DNA of 64,000 bases, taken from Apiosordaria backusii (lineage: Eukaryota > Ascomycota > Sordariomycetes > Sordariales > Lasiosphaeriaceae). Numbering within the stretch: position 1 is the first letter of the stretch; every line of letters begins with the position of its first letter. Location of the stretch: contig JAUKTV010000014.1 in assembly GCA_030549205.1 (NCBI GenBank), forward strand, positions 1,110,577-1,174,576, in the 5' to 3' direction. The notes under the pieces are model-generated. The model had not been told where the DNA came from and did not search any database. It saw nothing but the letters and a program-made list of their open reading frames with translations. The position numbers and the translations under genes were made by a program. Below, in pieces: positions 41,744-52,244 of this stretch.

Positions 41744-42289
41744 TCAACCCCTCTTTTCATGTCCAGCGAAGGTAACGCCCAAAATCTCCTCACGAAATAT
41801 CTCGTCATCCTCCAACAAAACCACTTTAATACCAGCACCTTCCAACCGTTTAATACCCTGGTTATCCTGGATAAAGGTATTTGGCTCTCGAATGCCGACA
41901 TACACAACCTTAATCATGTTCCCAAGGCCCAGAATCCTCTCGACGCATGTTCGATTTCCGCTCAGCCGCTCGTTGCATGGCTCCATAGTAGTATAAAGTA
42001 CCGTATTTGGTGGAAGAACTTTGGCGATATCAAAATCGGGTATGCCATTCTCGTCAGCGACTTTGATGAAGCAGCAATGCTCTGCATAGGTGGATCCCGG
42101 GTCGTTGGGGCGATCGCCAAGCAGCTCGGTCGAGTATCCGGTGGAGAGAATCTCGTTCTTGTCGGCATCGACGAGGACAGCGCCCACGCAGAATTTGGAT
42201 GATGCGGGGGGCGAGAGGCGGGCTTGTTCAATGGCATAACGCATGTATGCCTTATGGTCATTTGCTGCGATCGTCGGGTGAGTGGTCAT
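41744..42289 (-). CDS. CDA-fold deaminase-like protein with altered zinc motif
   Basis: 181-aa protein (ATG 42289; the frame is open further upstream but that overlaps the divergent promoter). Resembles the cytidine/dCMP/DRAP-type deaminases: KFCVGAVLVDADKNEILSTGY, then the zinc/proton-shuttle segment and TTMEPCNERLSGNRTCVERIL. In the family the first motif is H(or C)-A-E. Here residues 68-70 read Y-A-E (codon TAT at 42088-42086), while Glu70, Cys105 and Cys115 are kept. A His remains one residue after Glu (EHCC). The enzyme may be inactive, or use another ligand. A single C-to-T in a CpA context would convert CAT to TAT. Divergently transcribed from the FN3K-like gene 157 bp away. Confidence 0.8.
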   Translation of the reverse strand: MTTHPTIAANDHKAYMRYAIEQARLSPPASSKFCVGAVLVDADKNEILSTGYSTELLGDRPNDPGSTYAEHCCFIKVADENGIPDFDIAKVLPPNTVLYTTMEPCNERLSGNRTCVERILGLGNMIKVVYVGIREPNTFIQDNQGIKRLEGAGIKVVLLEDDEIFREEILGVTFAGHEKRG

Positions 42290-42446
42290 TTTAGTGATGT
42301 TTCTTGTCCGATGTTTGTGTGGTGTAAGGTGCCAGGCTGGCCTGAAAATCATGTGGGTGGGAAAAGCAGGTGCTCCGCCAAACTGTTTGCACTCTTGACC
42401 AACGAACAACCCCTCCTTCGACTTAACCCCACCACCTACGGCCATC
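42290..42446. promoter_or_regulatory. shared divergent promoter
   Basis: The 157 bp between the ATG codons of the deaminase-like and FN3K-like genes must contain both promoters and leaders. An A/C-rich leader (ACTTAACCCCACCACC) precedes the plus-strand ATG. No defined operator is seen. Confidence 0.55.
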
Positions 42447-43718
42447 ATGTCCGCCCATAATCGCCTTTTCGAGGAGCCGTTTGACAGGGTCGATCTCGCT
42501 GTCGAAGCCGGTAAGTTGGATTGCTCCATTGACGCCTTGCGATACCCATAACTGAGGATCAACCGCCCAGCTTTGGCCTCGCTGCCCGAGAAATACCATG
42601 GCCCCTTCAAGACGGCCAATCATGGCACCAGCAACTGGGGAGGAACGGGCCGCATCGACGCCTTCTTCACTGTCGAGGATCATGCCGAGCCCCAGACCAA
42701 ATCCTTCTTCATCAAGACAGCCTCCGGCCCCACCGGCCTCGCCATGCTCACTGCAGAATTCGAGTCCGTGAAAGCAATCCACGCCATCTCTCCCGATTTC
42801 ACACCTCTCCCCATCGCGAGCGGAACATTTGCCTCCGAAACCTCGACCCATTTCCTCATTTCGGTGTTCCACAAGTTCATCCCCGATCGCCTGACCGACC
42901 CAGTCGAGTTCTCTTCCAGACTTGGGCGATTGCACATGGACAGCAAATCCCCAACTGGAAACTTTGGGTTTCCATTGCAGACCTACGCCGGAAACCTGCC
43001 TCAGTATACGGAGTGGGAGTCGAGCTGGGAGAAGTTCTTTGCCAAGTCCTTGCGTCTTGCGCTGGACTTGGAGATTGCAGTAAAGGGGCCGGATCCGCGG
43101 ATCAATGCCTTGTCCCCTGTCATTTTCGGAAGGGTCATCCCGCGACTTCTTGGTCCACTGGAGAGACATGGGAGAAGGGTCAAACCTGCGCTGGTGCACG
43201 GGGATTTGTGGTATGGGAACGCCGGGATTGACTCGGGAACTGACCGGAGTATGGTTTTTGACGCGGCGTGCTTCTATGCGCATAATGAGTGTAAGTTCTC
43301 TTGGTTAATCTTTTTGTTTAATGTACATGGATATGACTTACTTTTTGTCCAGACGAGTTCGGTCAGTGGCGGCCCGCATGCAATAAGTTCGATCAACGAT
43401 ATTTGGATGCATATCACCAGGTTGTGCCCAAATCAGAGCCGGTGGATGACTATGATGGGAGGCTAGACTTGTACAAGCTGTGAGATTTTGTGACAGGGAT
43501 AGGCAAAGAAGACCTGCTAACATGTTCACGATTCGGATGTAGGCGATTCAACGCACATGTCTCAGCTCTGTATCCATCAAATCAAGGCTTGCGAGAACAG
43601 TGAGTTTGATCTTTGTACCATATCTTCTAGGAACAATGCAGATTCGTTAACAAATAGTCCATCGCATAGGGTCATTGGTGATATCAAGGATTTAATAGAG
43701 CGTTACGGATCGAAGTAA
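42447..43718 (+). CDS. fructosamine/ketosamine-3-kinase family protein (second copy)
   Basis: Five exons (42447-42510, 42571-43290, 43353-43479, 43543-43599, 43670-43718) sum to 338 aa with GT-AG joins. The N lobe has NHGTSNWGGTGRIDAFF and KSFFIKTASG (nucleotide-binding lysine region). The catalytic loop is HGDLWYGN, then FDAACFYAHNEYEFGQW and KSEPVDDYDGRLDLYKLRFN. Key kinase residues are present. It acts, by family, on ketosamine adducts of proteins or small amines. The pairing with a deaminase-like gene through one divergent promoter suggests shared regulation (inference). The two FN3K-family proteins in the window are clearly distinct in sequence. Confidence 0.85.
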
Positions 43719-44140
43719 CATAGCCAAAATACAAAACTATTATTTCCACATATGATTACCATGGAGCAAAGGCCATCAATACTGGAAGGTTACAAGCTCG
43801 GATTGAGGCGTATTTACATATGTATCAAGAGTTACTACATATTCTGAGGTCAGGTTGCGTGCTCGACCTCTACAAGCTGTAGATAACCCACTAGAGACTT
43901 GACTGCACATTGTCAACCCACACCGCTATCATACGAGGTTCAATACACGCGTTTCCGCCCTATTCTTTGATAATCAGACCTTGAGGTAGCAGTAGGTGAC
44001 TTCCTAGGTATCTACGTTAGTTGCTAAGTCTGTTAATATAAAGTGAAACTTCACTAACTGGTCTCTAGAGTATTAAGTGATGTCAAAAATCTAGTTCGAG
44101 GTTCCAGAATTGCTAAGTAACCAAATAATTCAAAAGCTTA
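43719..44140. other. spacer between last gene and AT-rich block
   Basis: No gene seen; base composition falls steadily toward the AT-rich block. Confidence 0.4.
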
Positions 44141-44288
44141 GATTAGTGACGACGAAAGCTGGGATTGGTGACAATAAAACCTGGGATTGGTGACATCGAG
44201 GGTGAGATTGGCGACAGCGAAAGCTGAGATTGGTGACAACGAAAGCTAAGATTAATGACAACGAAAGCTGTGATTGGTAATAATAAGA
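44141..44288. repeat. degenerate minisatellite of about 22 bp
   Basis: About seven copies of a GATTGGTGACAACGAAAGCTG-like unit with scattered substitutions and 1-base length changes, at the left edge of the RIP-degraded block. Minus-strand translation is open but is only the repeat read in frame. Confidence 0.85.
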
Positions 44289-45589
44289 GTTTACATAAAT
44301 ATTAGAAAAGCTCAGAATATAAATGAGAAACGACAACATCTAATGCCGGACTGGCGGTGATGATGACTAGGTACCGACAACACCATGGAAAAAAGGATAG
44401 AGGCTGCCACATAAACTAAAGGCTTTCAACGATAGTTGAACGGCCTTGGAAGATAGGTAGAAGGCGTTTAAACTATATCGGAAGGCTTACGGAACAACGT
44501 CCAAGGCTTATTAAATAGGTATCTCTAAAACACTAGTAACTATTCTGCGGGACCTTTATTCTAATAATATATATATCATATTTATAATAATAAGCTTCAA
44601 GCTTATTACCTAATAATTATAAAAGGCTAGTTTTATTAGTTTAAAATAATCGAACTATAATTTTATACAAAAATTAATCCAGTAAGAAAATAAAGTAAAA
44701 GTTCATTTTATTTAAATATAAATATATATAAATAAAGTAAGAAATAGGCATAATATCATTTCTTTTTTCTTTAAATTTATATTAAAATTTAGTAAAAAAA
44801 GGTTTATAATAGTTATAAGTAGCCATTTATATATATATATATAATAGTATATAATATTAAATATATATATATATAATATTTATATTTAAATATATAATTT
44901 AATATTATATAGAATATTTATATTTAAATATATTATATAATTAAAGTAAGTAGGTAAGTAAAGTAAATAAGTAATTAAATAATAAGTACGTAAGTTAGTT
45001 AAGTATATAATATATTAAAAAAGTATTAAAGTTTATATTAAAAATAAAAGTATAGGGTTAGGTCTTAATAAAAATAAAGACTCCTATATATATACGAATC
45101 TTCTTATTAAAAGCTTTTCTTTTATCTTACTATTTGGTCTTTTTTTTTATTATAAATTTTTCTTTTAATAAACTTTTCAGTCATTAAATACCTTAAATAA
45201 CTTTTAATAATTTATAAAGCTTACTATAATAATAATAATAAGGCTCCTATTTTAAAAGCCTAACTTTTAAACTATACTAAGCTTTTATTAAAGGTTAACT
45301 GAACTATACTGAGCTAGAATTCCGCTTTTCAGTATATTAAAGAAAGCTTTTTTAAATCTTAACCAAATTTCAATTTAATTTAAGGTTACTATTGCTTACA
45401 TAATATATATTATATATTAAAATATTAACTTATTAGCTAAAATTAGTAATTAGATATTTTAATCTAAAGTTTTATTATTAAAATAAAACTATATTTATTA
45501 AAGATAAATATTATATAAGCAGTAGTATTATATAGATATACTACTATATAATATATAGAAATAATATAATTATGAATTATAAATAATAT

Positions 45590-46196
45590 AAATAACTCAA
45601 CTTTAACTTTATATTAATTTATATTTTAAATTAAAGGTATTTAATTTTATAATCCTTTTATATAACTATAAGTTAATTTTCAAAAAGCTATAAACTATAT
45701 TAATTTAATTACTTATAAAATCTATAATTAACTATTAAGTTAATCAAATTAATTTAAAATTAGTAAGTTTATAATTAAGTAAGTATATTATTACTATATT
45801 AAATTATAAGCTTATAGGCCTTATAGGTTAAAAGCTATAAAGGGCTTAGTAAGTAATTTATAAAGCTTAATAAACCTTAGGGTTAACTAAACTATACTCT
45901 AGCTTATTTACCTACTAAAATATACAAGGTACTATACATTAGTTGATAAATATATAGTAGGAGTTAAATACGAACTTTACTATATAGAATATCATAGTAA
46001 ATTTATAGAAAGTTAATATTATAATACAATTATTTACTTACTATATTTCTATCCTATAGTATTTATAAAGTATTATATTCTAATGCCCTAGCACTAAACT
46101 ATAGGTATTACGTATAAGACTTTTACTATACTATAAGCTAGTATATAAGCACTAATTACAACGCCCTTAGGCCTATAATTGGCTATACCTATTCTA
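45590..46196 (+). repeat. degraded LTR copy (3' part), copia family of this window
   Basis: It aligns with 51611-52227 at a nearly constant offset of 6031 bases, with differences overwhelmingly C-to-T / G-to-A in this copy. It ends CTATTCTA where the better-preserved copy ends CTATTCCA. The 5' part (before about 45590) could not be aligned. No primer-binding site follows, so it is a solo or truncated LTR. Confidence 0.65.
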
Positions 46197-49100
46197 AGAT
46201 TAAATAATGCTATTTTTATTAAATATAAAGTTTAAAAGATATAGTTAATAATACTTATCCCTACTTTTTTAGCAAGTAGAAATATATTTATCTTTATTTA
46301 TACTATTCGAAGGTATAATTAACGTAATATATACTATTTAAGTTACCGGGGTAAGATATAGCTTAAAAGCGCCAATCTCTATATTCAGTAAATATAAGTA
46401 CTAATAATTGTTAAGCTTTTCCGGTATTTTCTATAGTATAAAGCGGCTATTAGTTAACTTAAAAAAGCCTACTTTAGCCAGGTTTAGTTATCAAACGCTA
46501 ACCCTTATTCCTTACCTGGCCAAAGGGGGTCTAAGGAGCTGTTTAAATTATAGCTTATATAAAATAAGGCCTGAAAGTTTAGTTAGAATTATATATCCAT
46601 TTATATTAAAAGCTACGTACAGGCAGTTCTACGGTTTATTTTAACAAAAGGTTTATTTTAATTAAACGGTTTAAAGCCGGCTTAGGGCCAGTTCGTACTT
46701 ACTTTAAAAATAATACCTTCTTTATAATATTTCAGCTATTTTTATACCTAATTTCAACTACTATATATAATAATTAAACAGCCAGCCGTACAGGTATATA
46801 ACTAGGCTTAATCGACAGGAAATTGTCGATTTGGTATATATCGAGTACTTAGCTATAGTTAATATAATAGTAATATTACTCCAAAGCTTAGATATCCTCT
46901 AAGTATTATCTGTCTAGGCTGCTTGTTTAGATTTAAGCTGCTAACTTAACTGTAAGCCACTCCTAGCCTTAAAGTAGCTAGATTATTCTAGCCTGAAAAG
47001 TTTAATTGGAAGTAGGCGTATAGCTTCCTAGATTCTCCCTATACCAGTAAGTCTCTATAGGACTTATCTAGTTATTAAAGTATTTTACAGTCCAACTCTT
47101 AACGGTAGCACCGGACTAACATATAAGGACTAGATTATAACTATAATAGCCTAGGCAAATTAAAAAAGCTACTAAAGTATAGTATAAAATGCACCTTATA
47201 TATACAGTTAATATAATAATAAATATTTTAAAAAGTCAACTGGCCGCTACAACCGTATTCTTTTAACCTGCCGAACTCTATCTCCTTCTCTTATCGTCTC
47301 CCTAACTGTATAGGTATAAAAACAAAATAAGAATATAAATAAAAGGGATTGTAATAAATAGGAATTAATTTAATTAGATTTATTATATAGGGTATAGGAA
47401 ATAGGTAATAGAAGTAGTTCTGTAAGGATATGCATGGATACAATTCTCAGGTCACATGACCTGGCACTATAGATATCTAGCCAGGTAGCCAGGCTCCTAC
47501 TTTTATAATATTATCAACTTTGCACTTACATTAAGTAGTGCTATGGTAACATTCCATTAATGGTAGCTGCATCTCTATGCCCTTAGTAAATAGCTAGGTG
47601 GTAATCTTTTTTTTAATTATACTAAATTGAATCGAAAAATCTGACTTTTTTAAACCTTCGGTAAGTTTCTGCCATTTCGGTTAATCTGACTATAGTATTA
47701 AGAAGCAACCTATAATAATTATTACTACTATTACCTTAGCATTGTTGGTAATAGCTATATATAGTACGACGATATTAATTAAGCGTTTAGTACCTATTCT
47801 AGCTATTAATATAACCTTAAATTGTTTTTAATACCTTACTAGTTCGTTAAACGACCTTATATTTATTAAGTTATTTAATTTCGCTTAGCCTATTTACCTT
47901 TCAATTAATGTAACTACCTTACTATATATTACTATAGCCTTATATACTATTAAGCCTTACTAAGCCTATATCTTCCTATATTATAGTAGCCGAAAAGATA
48001 TTAGTACGTTAGTTATAACAGTATTATAAAGTCGTTAGTAACGGCCTAATAACCTTAAATATACTAGTAAAGGCAGCTAAAATCGACAGTAATTTAGAAG
48101 TCGATAAGTTTAAATTAATACCCTTTTTTTAGTTCGAAGGTAGAACTAAACCTATAAAGAGTGCCCTCTGCCGGTTTTGTATATATTGGAACCTGCTATT
48201 GCTAGAAAATGTAAAACTAGAACCTTTATAGTCGGAACCCTAATAGTTAAAGCCTCTAATCGACAAAGTTTAACCTACTAAGTAATACGATTACCTGCTA
48301 GATCGACCTAATAAGGAGCATCAGCTTATATAATATTAGTTATAACTATATAAGCTAGATTAGTAAGCTTTTGTACCAATTGGCTATAAGTAGCCGGTTA
48401 AGTAATAGGCCCTTATACTATATAGAGAGTATTAACTTATACTACTTAATAAGTAGTAGCTTATATTAGTCAGTAAGTAGTAGTTAGTTTAATAGTAATC
48501 AGTTGTATTATATAACCTTTAGACAGTATCTTTACTGAACTTATTAGAGGTATATTTAAATGTAAATTTACTATAGCCTTTAGCCTTTTTAGCCTTGCCA
48601 GCACTAGTACCTAAGTAGGCCTTAGTATATATACTAATTTAGCCGAATGAGATTTAAATATACCTTTCTTAGCTACTAATCCTATTTATACTACTATCTA
48701 TACTGCTATTGAGACCAGTTATCCTACTACTATTGGAAGCCTCTTAAGATCTGCAAATATATTAGATTAATTTATTTACTAAGGAAAAGTCAGATAGTAA
48801 GTCTTTTAACGATAACTATGTAATATAAAGCTAGTAAGGTAACTTTTTTGAATATAGAATCGAGCTATTAGTAGTTCGATTAGTATATTAAGAAAGCTAA
48901 GCTATGTCGATAATTAGCTCTTTAATACAACTATAATATACCTTACTATAAGTATAGCTTTAAATACCTCTTAGTTATAATATCGGCGACCTTTTAAATA
49001 CTTTATTTACTTAGTCTTATACTTTATTTGCTTAACGAACTTACTAACTTTAAGTTAGGCTAGATCTTAGTATATTATTAGATATAGTTTAAGCAGTATC

Positions 49101-51396
49101 TATACGAGTACTTACTATCGAAGAGCTATTATATACTATCTTTAGTAAAGAATATAGGCTTTTTACAATCGTCCAGTCTATTAAGTAAAAAATACCATTA
49201 AATACAGGACTAGGCCTTAACCTTAAGATAAAGTTTGGATTGCAGTTAGTTAATTTAGTACTTTAGTAAAATATATTTAATAGATATATAGGACATTTTA
49301 ACCTTTTACCTTAAAATTAGAAGGCAGAAACGGTTAAACCAAAGCCTTAATTACTAGCACTATAAGTACTAATTCCTACCTATCGACCTTAACAAGCATA
49401 GCCTAATATATATATACCGCCTATCTTTGCCTTATTACGTTTAGATTTAATAGCAGTATTATAAACTACTACTTAACTAGTTTCCTTAACTAAATTAATA
49501 TAATAAGTACTAAAAAATCCTTTAAAATTAGATTTAGTATAAGCCTTTATTAAGTATAGCTTTAATATATAACCGTTCAATACAAAGCTAGTTATAGTAT
49601 TATTAACTTAAAGTAATATTAATAGCAGCGGTAGAAAGAATAGCGCTTCCTTTATTAATCTACCTTAAGATACTAACGCTAATTTTAATACTAAAGTACC
49701 TTCTATTCCTCCAAATTTAGCGCTAAAAGTATAGTAGTAAAGAGAAAAGTAATAAGTAAAATAGTTCCTCGATACTATTTTAACAATAGTATCTATAATA
49801 TAAAGCACAGTATAGACTTATTTTAATAGAGCTAGGTTTAGTAATTAGAAGATTAAAAGAGTTAGTTTCTTTAAGCCAGATAATATAAAAGTAAAAGTAA
49901 CTACTAGTATAGTAGTTAGTAATAACGCTATAGTATATTTAAATATCTACCTGTTCTTTAATTCGGTTTATAATTATATAGATAATAAAATAAAAATAAA
50001 GGTTCTATATATATAGTTAAAGGACCTTTTTAAAGGTTCGGTACTTTAATAGTACTGTAGTTAATTAAATAGCGATAACTGCGACTAGTTAAAGAAGGAC
50101 CTTAACTACTAGTATATAGTATTAGAAGGTACTTTTAATATTAAAAAGTCGATTACTATTAAGAAGATTAGTAACCTTCGGTATATAAAGTAAGATTATA
50201 AAGAATATAAATCTATTGGTAATTATACTATAAAAAAGATAAGATATACCTGTACCCTTAGTATTTAAAATACAACCTTACTTATATAATTTATATATAC
50301 CAGCCTATACTTAAGACTTTAACAATTAATATAGAAGCTTAAAGTAACCGACACTTTTTTTACTTAAATAGCTTATATAAAGGAGAAGGCTAAACTATAT
50401 TAGTACCTTTTATCGGCAATAATATAATAGTATATATTATTAATAAACTATATTAATAAAGAAAACTATTAAAAAGAAGGATTTACTATATATCCTAATA
50501 GATTTTAACTAAAATACAGTAAGGGCAAAGGCCCTTTATACAATAATGTTAGATTTAAAGTACTATAGTATAATAATAACCAAAGATTTACTAATAATTA
50601 TTAGTATTATAGTACTTATTTTAATAATAGCTTTAGTAACTTATTAAGGATTAATAGATATTATCGCCTTAAAGGCAATTAATATAATATACCTTAGTAA
50701 AATAGGCATAACGGTCCTTACCGTTAGTATAATAGTAATATCTAATAGTATAGGTATTATAGGTATATAAAAAATAGTAAAGGATATAATAAATATAGTA
50801 GTAATAAAGGAAGTGGTAATAATAGTAAAGGTAGATTTAAGTTTAAGCATTTTAAAAGGTAAAATAGTAAAGGAGTAGTATTTATAATAAAAAGTTTTAC
50901 AGTTATAAAAGGAAAGTTAAAGGAGGAGCTAATTAAAGATAAGTTATTAATAAAAGATTTTTCTTTAGTAAATAAATAGTTAAAGAATAAAGAAAAAGGA
51001 AAGTAAGCAAACTTTAATACTACTAATATAGCTAACAATAATAAGAATATTTCTATTTATATACCGGCCTTTTATATAAAAAAGTAAGCTATAGTATCGG
51101 AATCAACCGAATGCAATTAGTAAACAGACACAAACATTAAATATAAAGCTTATCAATAGATATATCGACAATATATTTAAATATTTAAAAGCTATAATTA
51201 ACTTCTTTAATATCTCTATATTAATATATATACTAAAGAACGTATTAAAAAGCTAAGATATTACGCCCTAATATAACGAAGATATTGCCCTATAATAAAT
51301 AAGTCGACATTACTAATAAAGAAAGACTACTAATAACGATAGTAGCCTTAGAAGAAGGCCTATTATATAGTAGACCAGAATCCTAAAGAAGATACT

Positions 51397-52227
51397 TGTT
51401 AAACTAGGTCCCTGTGAGGCCTAAGTTTACAGTGGGTAGCTGCTATTATACTACGTGGTGGAAGCTTAAGTTGGAAAGCCTACCCGTCAGCTACCCGGCA
51501 CTTGCCCGGCACCTTACTTCACTGCAGGGCTATTCAAAGGCCTGCATCCCGCTAACCAGTGGGCCAAACTGCCTATAATTTTATATTCAGGCTACTAAGG
51601 CCCACTACTGTAAGCAGTATAAGTGGCCTAACCCTAACCCTACGTTAACCCACACTTTAGATTGGGGGTACTCAGTTTCGCGGCCCTTTTGTATAGCCGT
51701 AAGTCGATTTTTAGAAAGCTGTGAACCACACTAACTTAGCTGCCTGTAAGACCTATAGCCAACCACTGGGCTAGCCAAATTAGCCAAGAATTGGTAGGCC
51801 TATAGTTAAGTAGGTATATTACTACTATACTAAATTATAGGCCTGTAGGCCCCGTGGGTCGGAAGCTACAGAGAGCTTAGCAAGTGGTTTACACGGCTTA
51901 GCAAACCTCAGGGTTAACTAAGCTATACTCTGGCCTATCTGCCCGCTAGGGTATGCAAGGCACCGCACGTCAGTCGGTAGATATATAGTAAAGGTCAAGT
52001 ACGAATCCTACTATAGAGACTATTACAGTGGATTTACAGAAGGCTAGCACTACAATACAATTGTTTACCCACTATATTTCTATTCTACAGTACCTACATG
52101 ATACTGTATTCTAATACCCTAGCATTAAGCTATAGGTATTACGCATAAAACTTCCGCTACACTATAAGCTAGTATATAAGCACTAATTACAGAGCCCTTA
52201 GGCCTGTAATTGGCTATACCTATTCCA
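51397..52227 (+). repeat. 5' LTR of the copia element (831 bp)
   Basis: Begins TGTTAAACTAGG and ends CTATTCCA, giving the canonical TG...CA ends. Positions 51397-51720 align without gaps to 58165-58488 (offset 6768). The second half aligns to 45690-46196 (offset 6031). This is the least RIP-mutated copy of the three; it keeps Gs and Cs that are A and T in the others. Confidence 0.8.
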
Positions 52228-52229
52228 AT

Positions 52230-52244
52230 AGGTTATAAGCCCGG
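52230..52244 (+). other. candidate primer-binding site
   Basis: AGGTTATAAGCCCGG starts two bases after the LTR. Copia-type elements often prime from an internal (half) fragment of initiator tRNA-Met with a site like AGGTTATGGGCCC; the A where G is expected is consistent with RIP. Position and sequence fit, but the tRNA was not compared. Confidence 0.5.

Noticed and set aside
50644..51038. Ile/Leu-rich minus-strand frames resembling membrane proteins
   Set aside because: They lie in RIP-degraded DNA; AT-rich composition alone yields Ile/Leu/Phe codons.
46197..51396. A second full-length LTR element between the two left LTR copies
   Set aside because: No primer-binding site follows the left LTR and no integrase or reverse transcriptase relic in order was found, so a solo LTR plus unidentified decayed DNA is the safer reading.
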